Below are positions 1 to 7,999 of a stretch of DNA of 27,028 nt, piece after piece. Position numbers and translations under genes: made by a program. Origin of the DNA: Oscillospiraceae bacterium (GTDB lineage Bacteria > Bacillota > Clostridia > Oscillospirales > Oscillospiraceae); assembly GCA_015068335.1 (NCBI GenBank), contig SVKT01000007.1, positions 1-27,028 on the forward strand, written 5' to 3'. The notes under the pieces were generated by a model that saw only the letters and a list, made by a program, of their open reading frames with translations, ran no database searches and was not told the DNA's origin. Numbering within the stretch: the first letter of the stretch is position 1; the number at the start of each line of letters is the position of its first letter.

Positions 1-998
1 TTGGTGCAGAGCATCGGGTCAAACTGGATGGTAAAGGCGTTCCACGCGGGGTAGTCGATACCCTCGCAGGTGCCGTCGTTGGCGTTGATGAAGCGGAGCG
101 CGCCTTCCTTGATGGAATCGGCATCCACGATGTAGCCGTGGTTCTGGCTGGTGGTGTAGGTCCGCTGGCCGTTCAGGTCGCGGACGGCCTGATTGGCGCC
201 GCGGTGGCCGCATTTCAGTTTGCTGACGCAAGCGCCTGCGGCCAGAGCGACCAACTGGTGGCCCAGGCCCATAGCAAACAGAGGCGCCTTGCCCAGCAGT
301 TTCTTCACCTCCGCCGTCAGGGCGGGGTAGGCGTTGGGGTCGCCGGGGCCGGCGGAGAGGACGATTCCGTCGGGGTTGGCGGCAAGGATGGTATCAGCGG
401 AAACGGAGGCGGGGTATACGGTGACGGTGCAGCCGATGTCATTGAGTTGCTTGATGATGCTGCGCTTGACGCCGCAGTCCACCAGCGCCACCTTGAACTG
501 CTCCTCGGCGGCGGGGAACTGCTCCGTTTCGGCGCGGGCGGGGGATTCCTCGCCGCTGCCGACGGTGTAGGAATGCAGAGCAGTCAGGTCGGCAGGCACC
601 TCATCGCAGATGATGGCGTTCATCACGCCCTCCTCCCGGAGGATGCGGGTGAGTTCACGGGTGTCCACGCCGGAAATGCCGGGGACGCCCTGCGCTTTCA
701 GGTAACTGTCCAGATCACAGTCCGTGCGGAAATTGGAGGGAGTGTCGCAGCACTCGCGCACCACATAGCCCCGCAGTTTGCAGGGGCCCTCCTCGTCCTC
801 GTGGATGATGCCGTAGTTGCCCACCAGAGGATAGGTCTGCATCACGATCTGCCCGGCAAAGGCGGGATCGGTCAGAATTTCAATAAAGCCGCCGGCGCCC
901 GTGTGGAACACCAGTTCGCCCAGGGCGTCGACCTCCGCACCGAAGCGGAGCCCTTCAAAAACCCTGCCGTTTTGAAGCACCAAATAACCCTTTTTCAT
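1..998 (-). CDS. carA: Carbamoyl-phosphate synthase small subunit, 3' end cut by the window; glutaminase triad lost
   Basis: In the CarAB complex this subunit normally hydrolyses glutamine and passes ammonia to CarB for pyrimidine and arginine synthesis. About 332 codons are visible. The N-terminal CarA domain is recognisable (residues 1-130: MKKGYLVLQNGRVFEG, EILTDP, PLVGNYG, RGYVVRE), as are the class I amidotransferase landmarks (LSAGPGDP, GLGHQ, KCGHRGANQ, SQNHGY). The start is fixed by AGGAGG at 1005-1010. Odd: the nucleophile elbow, normally GICLGHQ, reads AMGLGHQ (Gly244 for Cys), and the usual QxHPE motif reads QFDPM (Asp327 for His, Met329 for Glu). The glutamine-binding Ser of the N-terminal NTSMTG motif is also Gly (HTGAGG). 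Seen: the substitutions. Inferred: a CPSase that uses free ammonia or another amide donor. carB would be expected to the left of the window. Confidence 0.93.
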   Translation of the reverse strand, partial: MKKGYLVLQNGRVFEGLRFGAEVDALGELVFHTGAGGFIEILTDPAFAGQIVMQTYPLVGNYGIIHEDEEGPCKLRGYVVRECCDTPSNFRTDCDLDSYLKAQGVPGISGVDTRELTRILREEGVMNAIICDEVPADLTALHSYTVGSGEESPARAETEQFPAAEEQFKVALVDCGVKRSIIKQLNDIGCTVTVYPASVSADTILAANPDGIVLSAGPGDPNAYPALTAEVKKLLGKAPLFAMGLGHQLVALAAGACVSKLKCGHRGANQAVRDLNGQRTYTTSQNHGYIVDADSIKEGALRFINANDGTCEGIDYPAWNAFTIQFDPMLCT

Positions 999-1037
999 AA
1001 CAACCTCCTAATGACCCCATTTTCGCTATTTTATGTC

Positions 1038-1066
1038 ATTATGATATTTTTTTGCCCAACAGTCAA
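1038..1066 (-). promoter_or_regulatory. carA promoter
   Basis: Reading the minus strand, TTGACT (1061-1066) is followed by a 17-nt spacer and CATAAT (1038-1043). The predicted start near 1031 leaves a leader of about 32 nt, too short for a PyrR or uracil attenuator. Confidence 0.7.
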
Positions 1067-1211
1067 CGGGTTCGGCGCAATTCGTTGATAGACTTTCTCA
1101 GAAATTTTGCGCCCTGTTTTTGTGCATTTTCGAGAAGGTTGACCTTTTGGACAAAAATAGGGTCTCTTTGCCGTGGATCCGAAGAAAAAAGATGAGAAAT
1201 TTTTGGAAAAT

Positions 1212-1244
1212 CCACTTTTCAGCGGCAAAAAGTGGTGCTACAAT
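1212..1244 (+). promoter_or_regulatory. Promoter of the FUSC-like gene with an overlapping inverted repeat
   Basis: An extended -10 (TGC then TACAAT, 1236-1244) has a weak -35, TTTTCA, at 1216-1221 with 17-nt spacing. A perfect 8-bp inverted repeat, CCACTTTT (1212-1219) and AAAAGTGG (1228-1235), covers the -35 and spacer. That is a sensible place for a repressor or activator site; the regulator is unknown. Confidence 0.5.
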
Positions 1245-1301
1245 AAAACCGCCGGCAGCGAAAGCGGGTCGGCAGATTTCCGGGAAAGGTCGTGCGCTGC
1301 T

Positions 1302-1856
1302 ATGGGTGAAAAGCGTCTGTATTTTCCGCGCAAAGTGGGTATGCGGAACATCAAAACGGCAACCGCCGCGGCGCTGTGCGCGCTGGTCTACTTTTTCCTG
1401 GACCGCAGCCCTGCCTTTGCCTGCATCGGCGCCATTTTCGGAATGGGCAGCGATTATCAGAACTCTAAACTCCACGGCGGCAACCGGCTCTTCGGAACCC
1501 TCATCGGCGGCTTGCTGGGTATGGCGCTGTTCCGCATTTACCTCTTTTTTTATCCCGACGGCAGACCGTCGCTGCTAATGGTGCTGCTGGTATTCATCGG
1601 CACGGTGCTGCTGATCCTCCTGTGCCAGATGTTCTGGGTGGGTGGCGTGCAGCCCGGCGGTGTGGTGCTGTGCATCATCCTGTTCAACACGCCGGTGGAG
1701 ACCTATGTCAGTTATGCTCTCAACCGTATTCTGGACACGGGCATTGGCGTGGTGGCAGCGCTGCTGGTGAACAGTATGTTCCCCGGCGGATTCACCTTCC
1801 GCTGGATGGAAAAGATGTGGAAGGAAGTCGCCTCCCCCAAACCCCCAAAGGCATAA
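1302..1856 (+). CDS. Aromatic acid exporter/FUSC-like membrane protein
   Basis: A 184-residue inner-membrane protein with a short basic N-terminus (GEKRLYFPRKVGMRNIKTA), then about four to five hydrophobic segments and a cytosolic Lys-rich tail. The start of the hydrophobic part (RNIKTATAAALCALVYFFLDR) and the GSDYQNSKLHGGNRLFGTLIGG loop resemble the N-terminal membrane half of the aromatic acid exporter/DUF939 family of Firmicutes. The soluble C-terminal half of longer relatives is absent. I chose ATG 1302, preceded by a GGGAAAGG-like site 12 nt upstream; ATG 1341 is also possible. It stands alone, with its own promoter and terminator. The substrate cannot be read from the sequence. Confidence 0.75.
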   Translation: MGEKRLYFPRKVGMRNIKTATAAALCALVYFFLDRSPAFACIGAIFGMGSDYQNSKLHGGNRLFGTLIGGLLGMALFRIYLFFYPDGRPSLLMVLLVFIGTVLLILLCQMFWVGGVQPGGVVLCIILFNTPVETYVSYALNRILDTGIGVVAALLVNSMFPGGFTFRWMEKMWKEVASPKPPKA

Positions 1857-1866
1857 GATAAACAGG

Positions 1867-1894
1867 AAAACCACCCCGTTAAGGGGTGGTTTTT
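1867..1894 (+). terminator. Rho-independent terminator
   Basis: AAAACCACCCC and GGGGTGGTTTT form a stem with a 5-nt loop and a T run, 11 nt after the FUSC-like stop. The A run on the left arm means it can also stop transcription from the minus strand. Confidence 0.85.
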
Positions 1895-1935
1895 GTTTCG
1901 GTCAATGGACGGATTGCCGCATAAAAGCGGGATTA

Positions 1936-2694
1936 TCAGTCAAAAAGATATTCATCCGGGAGATTCAGGACTTCTTCATCCAGGAAGCCCCTGACCACCT
2001 CTTTGATGTCGGGGGCGTGTATGGTCAGGATCTCTCCCATACGATCGGTGACAGCCACCGCGCCATAGCCAAGATCCGAGGAAAACACCAGTTTTTGCCG
2101 CTCCCGGTCGGCAAAATCTCTGCAAACGATGGCAATTTTGCTGATATAAGCATCCTGCTCATCGAGGACAAGGCCGTGGGCGAAGGTAAAGTCGTCACAT
2201 TCTGTGGATGTGGTCACTTCCACGGCGGCGATCTCTTTCCCGATGAGGCCGGCAAACAGCACGTTGGGGTGAAACGTGTTCGGGTTGGTCCCGAAACGAA
2301 TGTCTTTGGGAATGGTGTTCAGGTCCATCCTGACACTGCCGGCGTCACAGTAATTCACGCAAAGAAGGTCGCCGTCCTCAAACTCGATCAAAAACGGCTC
2401 GTCGATCTCGGCATATCTGGGAAGAAATACGCCCTCCGGCAGGAACGGGATCGGCTGATCGGCGGCGTGGTGTTTCGCGCCTTCCAGCCGGCTGTAAATT
2501 GCATCACTTATGGGGTCTTCTGTCCAGTTATAGCCCATACCGACGGCGTAGAAACCCTTGATGATCCTGCCCGGCAATTTGAGTTCTTTTATTTTTGCGA
2601 GGACTTCGTCATAAGTCTGCAAAACAGGCGCAGACCATTCCCAAAAGGAATATGTATTGTTTTTAAAGGCGTTTTTTCCGTTGGAAAGAATCAT
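1936..2694 (-). CDS. Hypothetical protein, 252 residues
   Basis: No family recognised. The protein is soluble and acidic with no signal peptide or membrane segment. It has a Trp/Tyr-rich N-terminus (NTYSFWEWSAPVLQTYDEV), then a mixed alpha/beta stretch with short acidic turns (IEFEDGDLLCVNY, TSTECDDFTFAHG). AGGAGGTG at 2701-2708 fits ATG 2694 (spacing 6); an in-frame ATG six codons upstream would put this site inside the gene. It follows the 178-residue hypothetical gene by 72 nt in the same direction, so the two probably form an operon. Codon use looks less GC-biased than that of neighbouring ppdK. An immunity-type or regulatory protein is possible but nothing in the sequence shows it. Confidence 0.75.
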   Translation of the reverse strand: MILSNGKNAFKNNTYSFWEWSAPVLQTYDEVLAKIKELKLPGRIIKGFYAVGMGYNWTEDPISDAIYSRLEGAKHHAADQPIPFLPEGVFLPRYAEIDEPFLIEFEDGDLLCVNYCDAGSVRMDLNTIPKDIRFGTNPNTFHPNVLFAGLIGKEIAAVEVTTSTECDDFTFAHGLVLDEQDAYISKIAIVCRDFADRERQKLVFSSDLGYGAVAVTDRMGEILTIHAPDIKEVVRGFLDEEVLNLPDEYLFD

Positions 2695-2766
2695 AGTCTG
2701 CACCTCCTGCATTCAGTGTGCGGCGTCTTTCTCTATTTCCCGGATGGGGCGGCGTTTGGCGTTCCG

Positions 2767-3303
2767 TTATGCTTTCGGTGTGCGCAGCACGCAAAAGCGG
2801 AACTTTGCAAGGGCGGCATACTTCTCGGCAGGGTGATCGTATGTTTGCAAAACGTCCATTGTGTTTATGAGGGGGATGGGGTCGATTCCGTGCTTTTTGA
2901 AGCGGTACGCCGCCTGTTCACAACTCATACGATGCAGCAGTTCCACAACGGCTTCGCCATCCTGTATGTAGGCGCACTTGTCGGCGTGCTTCTGCCACGC
3001 TTCGATGCAATACACCAAGTCGAAGTCTTCTGCGGCGACCCGGAAGCATTTGCTGTCGAGAGAAAGGACCTCTTTTTCCGCAAGGGCCGCTTTCAGATGG
3101 CAGTAAAAGGCGAGCATCTGCTCTTTCAGGGAAAGGGAGGGGTGCTTGGAAAGGGAAATAACATAGGCGTAATGCGGTTTGCCATCCACCATCCTAAACT
3201 GGATTTTCCGCAATCTGAAAACAGGCTTTACCCGCTGCGTTACATATTCATTGATTTGCTGGACACGGCTTTTGCGGTTTGGTCTGCATATAGAATCGCG
3301 CAC
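2767..3303 (-). CDS. Hypothetical protein, 178 residues, GTG start
   Basis: No family recognised. It is basic at the N-terminus (VRDSICRPNRKSRVQQINEYVTQ) and then mixed alpha/beta. It contains four scattered Cys and no membrane segment. AAGGAGG (3312-3318) lies 8 nt before GTG 3303. An ATG farther upstream (3348) would run through the promoter, so I prefer GTG. An ATG one nucleotide out of phase opens only a false frame. It is probably the first gene of a two-gene operon with the 252-residue hypothetical. Confidence 0.7.
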   Translation of the reverse strand: MRDSICRPNRKSRVQQINEYVTQRVKPVFRLRKIQFRMVDGKPHYAYVISLSKHPSLSLKEQMLAFYCHLKAALAEKEVLSLDSKCFRVAAEDFDLVYCIEAWQKHADKCAYIQDGEAVVELLHRMSCEQAAYRFKKHGIDPIPLINTMDVLQTYDHPAEKYAALAKFRFCVLRTPKA

Positions 3304-3324
3304 ATTCCTCGCCTCCTTATACAC

Positions 3325-3343
3325 AGTATAACACACATTGTGT
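3325..3343 (-). promoter_or_regulatory. Extended -10 promoter and palindrome of the hypothetical operon
   Basis: On the minus strand TGT precedes TATACT (-10, 3325-3330), giving a TGn-extended -10. No good -35 is visible. An 11-bp palindrome, ACACA-T-TGTGT (3333-3343), abuts the -10, a candidate operator. Confidence 0.5.
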
Positions 3344-3356
3344 CCCATAAAAAGGG

Positions 3357-3394
3357 GCGAAAAACGCCCCCGGCCGTTTGGCCGGGGGCGTTTG
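3357..3394 (-). terminator. ppdK terminator
   Basis: A 14-15 bp GC-rich stem (AAACGCCCCCGGCC, loop AAAC, then its complement) ends in a T run on the minus strand, 27 nt after the ppdK stop. Confidence 0.9.
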
Positions 3395-3420
3395 TTATGC
3401 GGGTTTCGTCGTTGGAACGA

Positions 3421-6048
3421 TTACAGTTCCTTGATGGCAGCCTGAGCGGCGGCCAGACGGGCGATGGGCACACGGAAGGGAGAGCAGGACACATAGTCCA
3501 GGCCGACCTTGTGGCAGAACTCCACGGAGGAGGGGTCGCCGCCGTGCTCGCCGCAGATGCCCAGGTGCAGGTCCTCGCGGGTGGAGCGGCCCAGTTTGGC
3601 AGCCATAGCAACCAACTTGCCAACGCCGGTCTGGTCCAGACGGGCGAAGGGATCGTTCTCGTAGATCTTACGGTCATAGTAAGCATCCAGGAACTTGCCG
3701 GCGTCGTCGCGGGAGAAGCCGAAGGTCATCTGGGTCAGGTCGTTGGTACCGAAGGAGAAGAACTCGGCCTCCTTGGCGATCTCGTCGGCAGTCAGGGCTG
3801 CGCGGGGGATCTCGATCATAGTGCCGACCTTGTATTTCAGGGAAGCGCCGGCGGCAGCGATGACAGCGTCAGCGGTCTCAACAACGATCTTCTTGACGTA
3901 AGCCAGTTCCTTGATCTCGCCGACCAGGGGGATCATAATCTCGGGGACCAGGTTCCAGTCAGCGTGCTTGGCCTGAACGTTCAGAGCGGCCTTAATGACG
4001 GCGCGGGTCTGCATAGCGGCGATCTCGGGATAGGTGACAGCCAGACGGCAGCCGCGGTGACCCATCATGGGGTTGAACTCGTGCAGACCGGCGATGATGG
4101 CCTTGATATCCTCAACGCTCTTGCCCAGGTCCTGAGCCAGCAGAGCGATGTCAGCCTCTTCAGTGGGAACGAACTCGTGCAGGGGGGGATCCAGGAAACG
4201 GATGGTGACGGGGCAGCCTTCCATAGCCTCGTAGATGCCCTCGAAGTCGCCCTGCTGCATAGGCTCCAGAACGGCCAGAGCGGCTTCGCGCTGCTCAACG
4301 GTGTCGGAGCAGATCATACGGCGGATGGCACGGATGCGGTCACCCTCGAAGAACATATGCTCGGTACGGCACAGGCCGATGCCCTGAGCGCCCAGAGAGC
4401 GGGCCTTGGCGGCGTCATAGGGAGTGTCGGCGTTGGTGCGGACCTGCAAACGGCGATACTTGTCGGCCCAGGCCATAACGCGGCCGAACTCGCCGGCGAT
4501 GGTAGCCTCGACGGTAGCGACAGCGCCGTCATAGATGGTGCCGGTGGAGCCGTCCAGGGAGATCCAGTCGCCCTCGACATAGGTCTTGCCGGCCAGATCG
4601 AACTTCTTGTTTTCCTCGTCCATCTTAATCTCGCCGCAGCCGGAGACACAGCACTTGCCCATACCGCGGGCAACGACGGCTGCGTGGGAGGTCATACCGC
4701 CGCGAACGGTCAGGATGCCCTGAGCGGCCTTCATACCCTCGATATCCTCGGGAGAGGTTTCCAGACGGACCAGAATGACCTTCTCGCCGCGCTCGGCCCA
4801 GGCCTTGGCGTCCTCGGCGGAGAACACGCACTTGCCGGTGGCAGCGCCGGGAGAAGCGCCCAGAGCCTTGCCGATGACCTTGCTGTTTTTCAGAGCGACA
4901 GCGTCGAACTGGGGATGCAGCAGGGTGTCCAGGGTGCGGGGCTCGATCATAGCCACGGCCTTCTTCTCGTCGATCATACCCTCGTCCACCAGGTCGCAGG
5001 CGATTTTCAGAGCGGCGGCAGCGGTGCGCTTGCCGTTACGGGTCTGCAACATATAGAGTTTGTTGTTCTCGACGGTGAACTCCATATCCTGCATATCACG
5101 ATAGTGGTTTTCCAGGATCTTGCAGACGTTCTCGAACTGAGCAAAAGCCTCGGGGAACTTCTCGGCCATCTCAGCGATGGGCATCGGAGTACGGACGCCG
5201 GCCACGACGTCTTCGCCCTGGGCGTTGGTCAGGAACTCGCCGAACAGGACCTTCTCGCCGGTGGCGGGGTTACGGGTGAAAGCGACGCCGGTGCCGCAGT
5301 CATCGCCCATATTGCCGAAGGCCATAGACTGGACGTTGACGGCAGTGCCCCAGGAATAGGGGATGTCGTTGTCGCGGCGATAGACGTTGGCGCGGGGGTT
5401 GTCCCAGGAACGGAACACGGCCTTGACGGCGCCCATCAACTGCTCCTTGGGATCGGTGGGGAACTCGGCACCGATCTTGGCCTTGTACTCGGCCTTGAAC
5501 TGGCCGGCCAGTTCTTTCAGGTCTTCGGCGGTCAGGTCGACGTCCAGAGTGACGCCCTTCTTCTCCTTCATCTCGTCGATGAGGGTCTCGAAGTACTTCT
5601 TGCCGACTTCCATAACAACGTCGGAGTACATCTGGATGAAGCGGCGATAGCAGTCATAGGCCCAGCGGGGGTTACCGGACTTCTTGGCCAGGACTTCCAC
5701 GACAGTGTCGTTCAGGCCCAGGTTCAGGATGGTGTCCATCATACCGGGCATAGAGGCGCGGGCGCCGGAACGGACGGAGACCAGCAGGGGGTTCTCGCTG
5801 TCGCCGAACTTCTTGCCGGTGATGGCTTCCATCTTCTCGATGTACTCCATAATCTCGGCAAAGATCTCGTCATTGATCTTCTGGCCGTCCTCGTAGTACT
5901 GAGTGCAGGCCTCGGTGGTGATGGTGAAGCCCTGGGGAACGGGCAGGCCGATGTTGGTCATCTCGGCCAGGTTGGCGCCCTTACCGCCCAGCAGTTCACG
6001 CATAGAAGCGTTGCCCTCGGTAAACAGGTAACAATACTTTTTGCTCAT
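3421..6048 (-). CDS. ppdK: Pyruvate, phosphate dikinase
   Basis: Interconverts pyruvate, ATP and phosphate with PEP, AMP and PPi; in clostridia it often serves PPi-linked glycolysis in the cytosol. The 875 residues match the family's full length. Domains in order: N-terminal nucleotide-binding domain (KKYCYLFTEGNA; SVRSGARASMPGMMDT), the phosphohistidine swivel domain with GGMTSHAAVVARG (His near 455, with the regulatory Thr two residues before it), and the C-terminal PEP/pyruvate TIM barrel with GLCRTEHMFF and CGEHGGDP (catalytic Cys near 831). The start is the second of two close ATGs; GGAGG is 7 nt upstream of it but only 1 nt from the first. Codon use is very strict (no TTA, CTA or TCA), as for a highly expressed gene. 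No regulatory kinase/phosphatase gene lies beside it. Confidence 0.98.
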   Translation of the reverse strand: MSKKYCYLFTEGNASMRELLGGKGANLAEMTNIGLPVPQGFTITTEACTQYYEDGQKINDEIFAEIMEYIEKMEAITGKKFGDSENPLLVSVRSGARASMPGMMDTILNLGLNDTVVEVLAKKSGNPRWAYDCYRRFIQMYSDVVMEVGKKYFETLIDEMKEKKGVTLDVDLTAEDLKELAGQFKAEYKAKIGAEFPTDPKEQLMGAVKAVFRSWDNPRANVYRRDNDIPYSWGTAVNVQSMAFGNMGDDCGTGVAFTRNPATGEKVLFGEFLTNAQGEDVVAGVRTPMPIAEMAEKFPEAFAQFENVCKILENHYRDMQDMEFTVENNKLYMLQTRNGKRTAAAALKIACDLVDEGMIDEKKAVAMIEPRTLDTLLHPQFDAVALKNSKVIGKALGASPGAATGKCVFSAEDAKAWAERGEKVILVRLETSPEDIEGMKAAQGILTVRGGMTSHAAVVARGMGKCCVSGCGEIKMDEENKKFDLAGKTYVEGDWISLDGSTGTIYDGAVATVEATIAGEFGRVMAWADKYRRLQVRTNADTPYDAAKARSLGAQGIGLCRTEHMFFEGDRIRAIRRMICSDTVEQREAALAVLEPMQQGDFEGIYEAMEGCPVTIRFLDPPLHEFVPTEEADIALLAQDLGKSVEDIKAIIAGLHEFNPMMGHRGCRLAVTYPEIAAMQTRAVIKAALNVQAKHADWNLVPEIMIPLVGEIKELAYVKKIVVETADAVIAAAGASLKYKVGTMIEIPRAALTADEIAKEAEFFSFGTNDLTQMTFGFSRDDAGKFLDAYYDRKIYENDPFARLDQTGVGKLVAMAAKLGRSTREDLHLGICGEHGGDPSSVEFCHKVGLDYVSCSPFRVPIARLAAAQAAIKEL

Positions 6049-6132
6049 GTTCATTCCTCCGTATTTGATGTATCTGCTCGATGCAGAATAAAAGAAGACG
6101 ATAGATGCGTACTATTCCATAATAGCCATAAC

Positions 6133-6161
6133 ATTATAATGGATATTTTAACAAAAAACAA
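6133..6161 (-). promoter_or_regulatory. ppdK promoter
   Basis: TTGTTT (6156-6161), 17-nt spacer, perfect TATAAT (6133-6138) on the minus strand. The leader is about 78 nt, without an obvious attenuator. Confidence 0.8.
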
Positions 6162-6255
6162 TGCATAAACGGCAAAAAAATCAAGGCAGAAACAAAAAAT
6201 ACGGAAGAAAACCTGTAAAATTTCCACAAAAAGGGCGGCGGCTCCTGCGGGCGGC

Positions 6256-6286
6256 AAAAACGCCCCCTGCCAAAGTGGCAGGGGGC
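6256..6286 (-). terminator. thiT terminator
   Basis: GCCCCCTGCC, 5-nt loop, GGCAGGGGGC and a T run on the minus strand, directly after the thiT stop. Confidence 0.9.
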
Positions 6287-6296
6287 AGAGACGGCG

Positions 6297-6857
6297 TTAT
6301 TTCAGATCGGCGCCCAGCAGATATTTTTGCAGAGGCTTGTACAGCAGCGCGGCGATGAGAAGGGCGATGAGGGTATTGGGCAGCATATAGGAGCCGTTGT
6401 AGACGATGGAGTAGGCTGCGGGAGAGGTAAAGGTCCACTGCATAAACTCCGTGGGCACCAGAATTTTGTAGATGGTCACGCCGCTGATGTAGTGGATGAT
6501 GAAGCGTCCCAGACAGCCCACCACGGTGCCGGCAAAGATGCCCCAGTTCTTCCCGCGGAAAAGACCGGCCAGACCCAACGGGGTAAAGGCCACCAGATAG
6601 TCCAGCAGCATAGACTGCCAGCCCCAGGCATAGGCGCCGTCAAAAATCAGTTGCAGCAGGCCGAACACAAAGCCTGTCAAAAGGCCGGGAGCGAGACCCC
6701 AGCGCACCGCGAAGAACAGAATGGGGAACATTGCGGGGGTCAGAGAGCCGCCGTTGGGCAGTTCCATCAGTTTGATGTAACTGAGGATCTGGGCAAGCGC
6801 CACCATAAGGGCGCCCTCGCAGAGCATACGCACGCGGAGATGTGATTTGGAATGCAT
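6297..6857 (-). CDS. thiT: Thiamine-specific ECF transporter S-component ThiT
   Basis: The substrate-binding membrane subunit that captures thiamine for the shared ECF energising module. It has 186 residues and about six membrane segments. The family landmark SxIKLMELPNGGSLTPAMFPI follows the first helix. WGWQSMLLDYLVAF and the C-terminal YSIVYNGSYMLPN also fit the thiamine-site helices. Start ATG 6857 has GGAGGG six nucleotides upstream. It is monocistronic, and the leader carries a TPP riboswitch, which fixes the substrate prediction. The ECF A1, A2 and T genes are not in the window, as is usual for group II ECF systems. Confidence 0.92.
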   Translation of the reverse strand: MHSKSHLRVRMLCEGALMVALAQILSYIKLMELPNGGSLTPAMFPILFFAVRWGLAPGLLTGFVFGLLQLIFDGAYAWGWQSMLLDYLVAFTPLGLAGLFRGKNWGIFAGTVVGCLGRFIIHYISGVTIYKILVPTEFMQWTFTSPAAYSIVYNGSYMLPNTLIALLIAALLYKPLQKYLLGADLK

Positions 6858-6868
6858 AAAATTCCCTC

Positions 6869-6911
6869 CAAAAATAAAAGTACCGCAGGCCATCAAACGG
6901 GCTTGCGGTAC
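6869..6911 (-). terminator. Attenuator hairpin of the TPP riboswitch
   Basis: On the minus strand GTACCGCA-AGCC pairs with GGC-CTGCGGTAC, followed by TTTTATTTTT, placed between the TPP aptamer and the thiT ribosome site. This is the expected off-switch: premature termination when TPP is bound. Confidence 0.8.
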
Positions 6912-6939
6912 GGAAAAAACGACGTCGACTTTTCGTTCA

Positions 6940-7028
6940 CTTCCTACGCCGGCATTACCCGGATCAGGTTTAAGGGACAGAAGACGGTTCTGGTCTTGCA
7001 TCTCAGCCGGGAGTCCTCCCAGCGCCCC
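6940..7028 (-). promoter_or_regulatory. TPP (thi-box) riboswitch aptamer
   Basis: The minus strand carries the diagnostic parts in order: GGGGCGCT at the 5' side, GGCTGAGATG, then a variable arm, then ACCTGATCCGGGTAATGCC and GGCGTAGGAA. These match the conserved CUGAGA and ACCUGAU...GGxUAAUxCCxGCGUAGG elements of the THI box. Thiamine pyrophosphate binding should repress thiT. Confidence 0.95.
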
Positions 7029-7056
7029 TGTGTTTGATTGTCTCGCGGTCAGGAAA

Positions 7057-7085
7057 ATTATTGCACGGCCCGGCGGCTTTGTCAA
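7057..7085 (-). promoter_or_regulatory. Promoter of the TPP riboswitch-thiT transcript
   Basis: Consensus TTGACA (7080-7085), 17-nt spacer, AATAAT (7057-7062) on the minus strand. The start falls about 20 nt before the aptamer. Confidence 0.8.
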
Positions 7086-7112
7086 GAGAATGCTTTCTTT
7101 TTCGTGATTTTG

Positions 7113-7121
7113 TGTTATGAT
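7113..7121 (+). promoter_or_regulatory. Extended -10 upstream of holB
   Basis: TGT then TATGAT, with no clear -35; 26 nt before the holB start. It is divergent from the thiT promoter. Confidence 0.45.
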
Positions 7122-7147
7122 AGGAACAGCGAAAGGGGGAACAGCGT

Positions 7148-7999
7148 GTGACGAACAGAAAAAATGAACTGCCTGCCGCCCGGATCCGGGAAGCGGCCGC
7201 ACGGGGCGCGCTGTCCCACGCGTGGCTCATCACCGGCATTGGCGACCGTATGGAACTGGCCCGCTACGCTGCCGCCGCTATGGAGTGCGAGGCGGAAACC
7301 GGGAAGCCCTGCGGCGTGTGCCGCGCCTGCTGCAAAGTCTTTGCGGACATCCACCCCGATGTGGTGACCGTGGTGGACCCGGAACATAAAAATATCGCCG
7401 TGGACATTGTGCGTGAGATCCGCGCCGACGCCTATATCCGTCCCAACGAGGGACGGCGGAAGGTCTATATCTTCCCGGACTGCTCCATCCTGCCGGACCG
7501 GGGACAGAACGTGCTGCTGAAAGTGGTGGAGGAAGGGCCGCCCTATGCGGCGTTCCTCTTCTGCGCCGAAAACGGCGCCGTGGTGTTGCAGACCCTGCGC
7601 TCCCGCTGCGTGGAGTTGAAGATCCAGGGCGGCGAGGAGACGGCGGAGGTGCTTTCGGAGGATGCCGACGCCCTGTGCCGCGCCGTGGCAAGCCGGCGCA
7701 GGGGCAGCGTGGCGGAACTGCTGACGGCGCTGGAACGAAAGAAGCCGGAGCGTGCCGCCGTGGCGGAACTGCTGGCCTGCGCCTACGGCGCGTTCTCTGC
7801 GGCACTGCTGCTGCTTTATGGACAGCAGCCTGCCTCCGCAGACCGGGAAATCGCACCAGTTCTTGCGAAAAACTTGACAAAAACGCAAATCGTGTCCACA
7901 ATAGAAGTGTTGCAAAAGTATCACGGAGAGTGCGGCTATAACGTAGGCGTCAGCCACGTGCTGGGCGCGCTCGCCGCCGAATTGGAGGGTATCCTTTGA
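7148..7999 (+). CDS. holB: DNA polymerase III delta-prime subunit
   Basis: Clamp-loader subunit of the replicative polymerase, 283 residues. Visible are the N-terminal HAWLITG in the Walker A position (the P-loop is degenerate, as in delta-prime), the zinc module with four Cys (MEC...PCGVCRACC, near residues 50-65), the DIVREIRADAYIRPNEG and KVYIFPDC segments, NVLLKVVEEGPP, and the arginine-finger SRC motif (TLRSRC). Start GTG 7148 follows AAGGGGGA. It overlaps ricT by four bases, so the two are translationally coupled. The holB-yaaT(ricT) order is conserved in Bacillus and most Firmicutes. Confidence 0.93.
   Translation: MTNRKNELPAARIREAAARGALSHAWLITGIGDRMELARYAAAAMECEAETGKPCGVCRACCKVFADIHPDVVTVVDPEHKNIAVDIVREIRADAYIRPNEGRRKVYIFPDCSILPDRGQNVLLKVVEEGPPYAAFLFCAENGAVVLQTLRSRCVELKIQGGEETAEVLSEDADALCRAVASRRRGSVAELLTALERKKPERAAVAELLACAYGAFSAALLLLYGQQPASADREIAPVLAKNLTKTQIVSTIEVLQKYHGECGYNVGVSHVLGALAAELEGIL

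Noticed and set aside
138..1088. Plus-strand open frame opposite carA
   Set aside because: The minus strand encodes recognisable CarA with promoter and ribosome site; this frame is a GC-bias shadow.
2017..6168. A 1383-codon open frame on the plus strand, opposite ppdK and the two hypothetical genes
   Set aside because: It lies in the codon-aligned antisense frame. It is open because the minus-strand genes avoid TTA, CTA and TCA; the product is low-complexity Gly/Val/Asp/His-rich sequence without a family.
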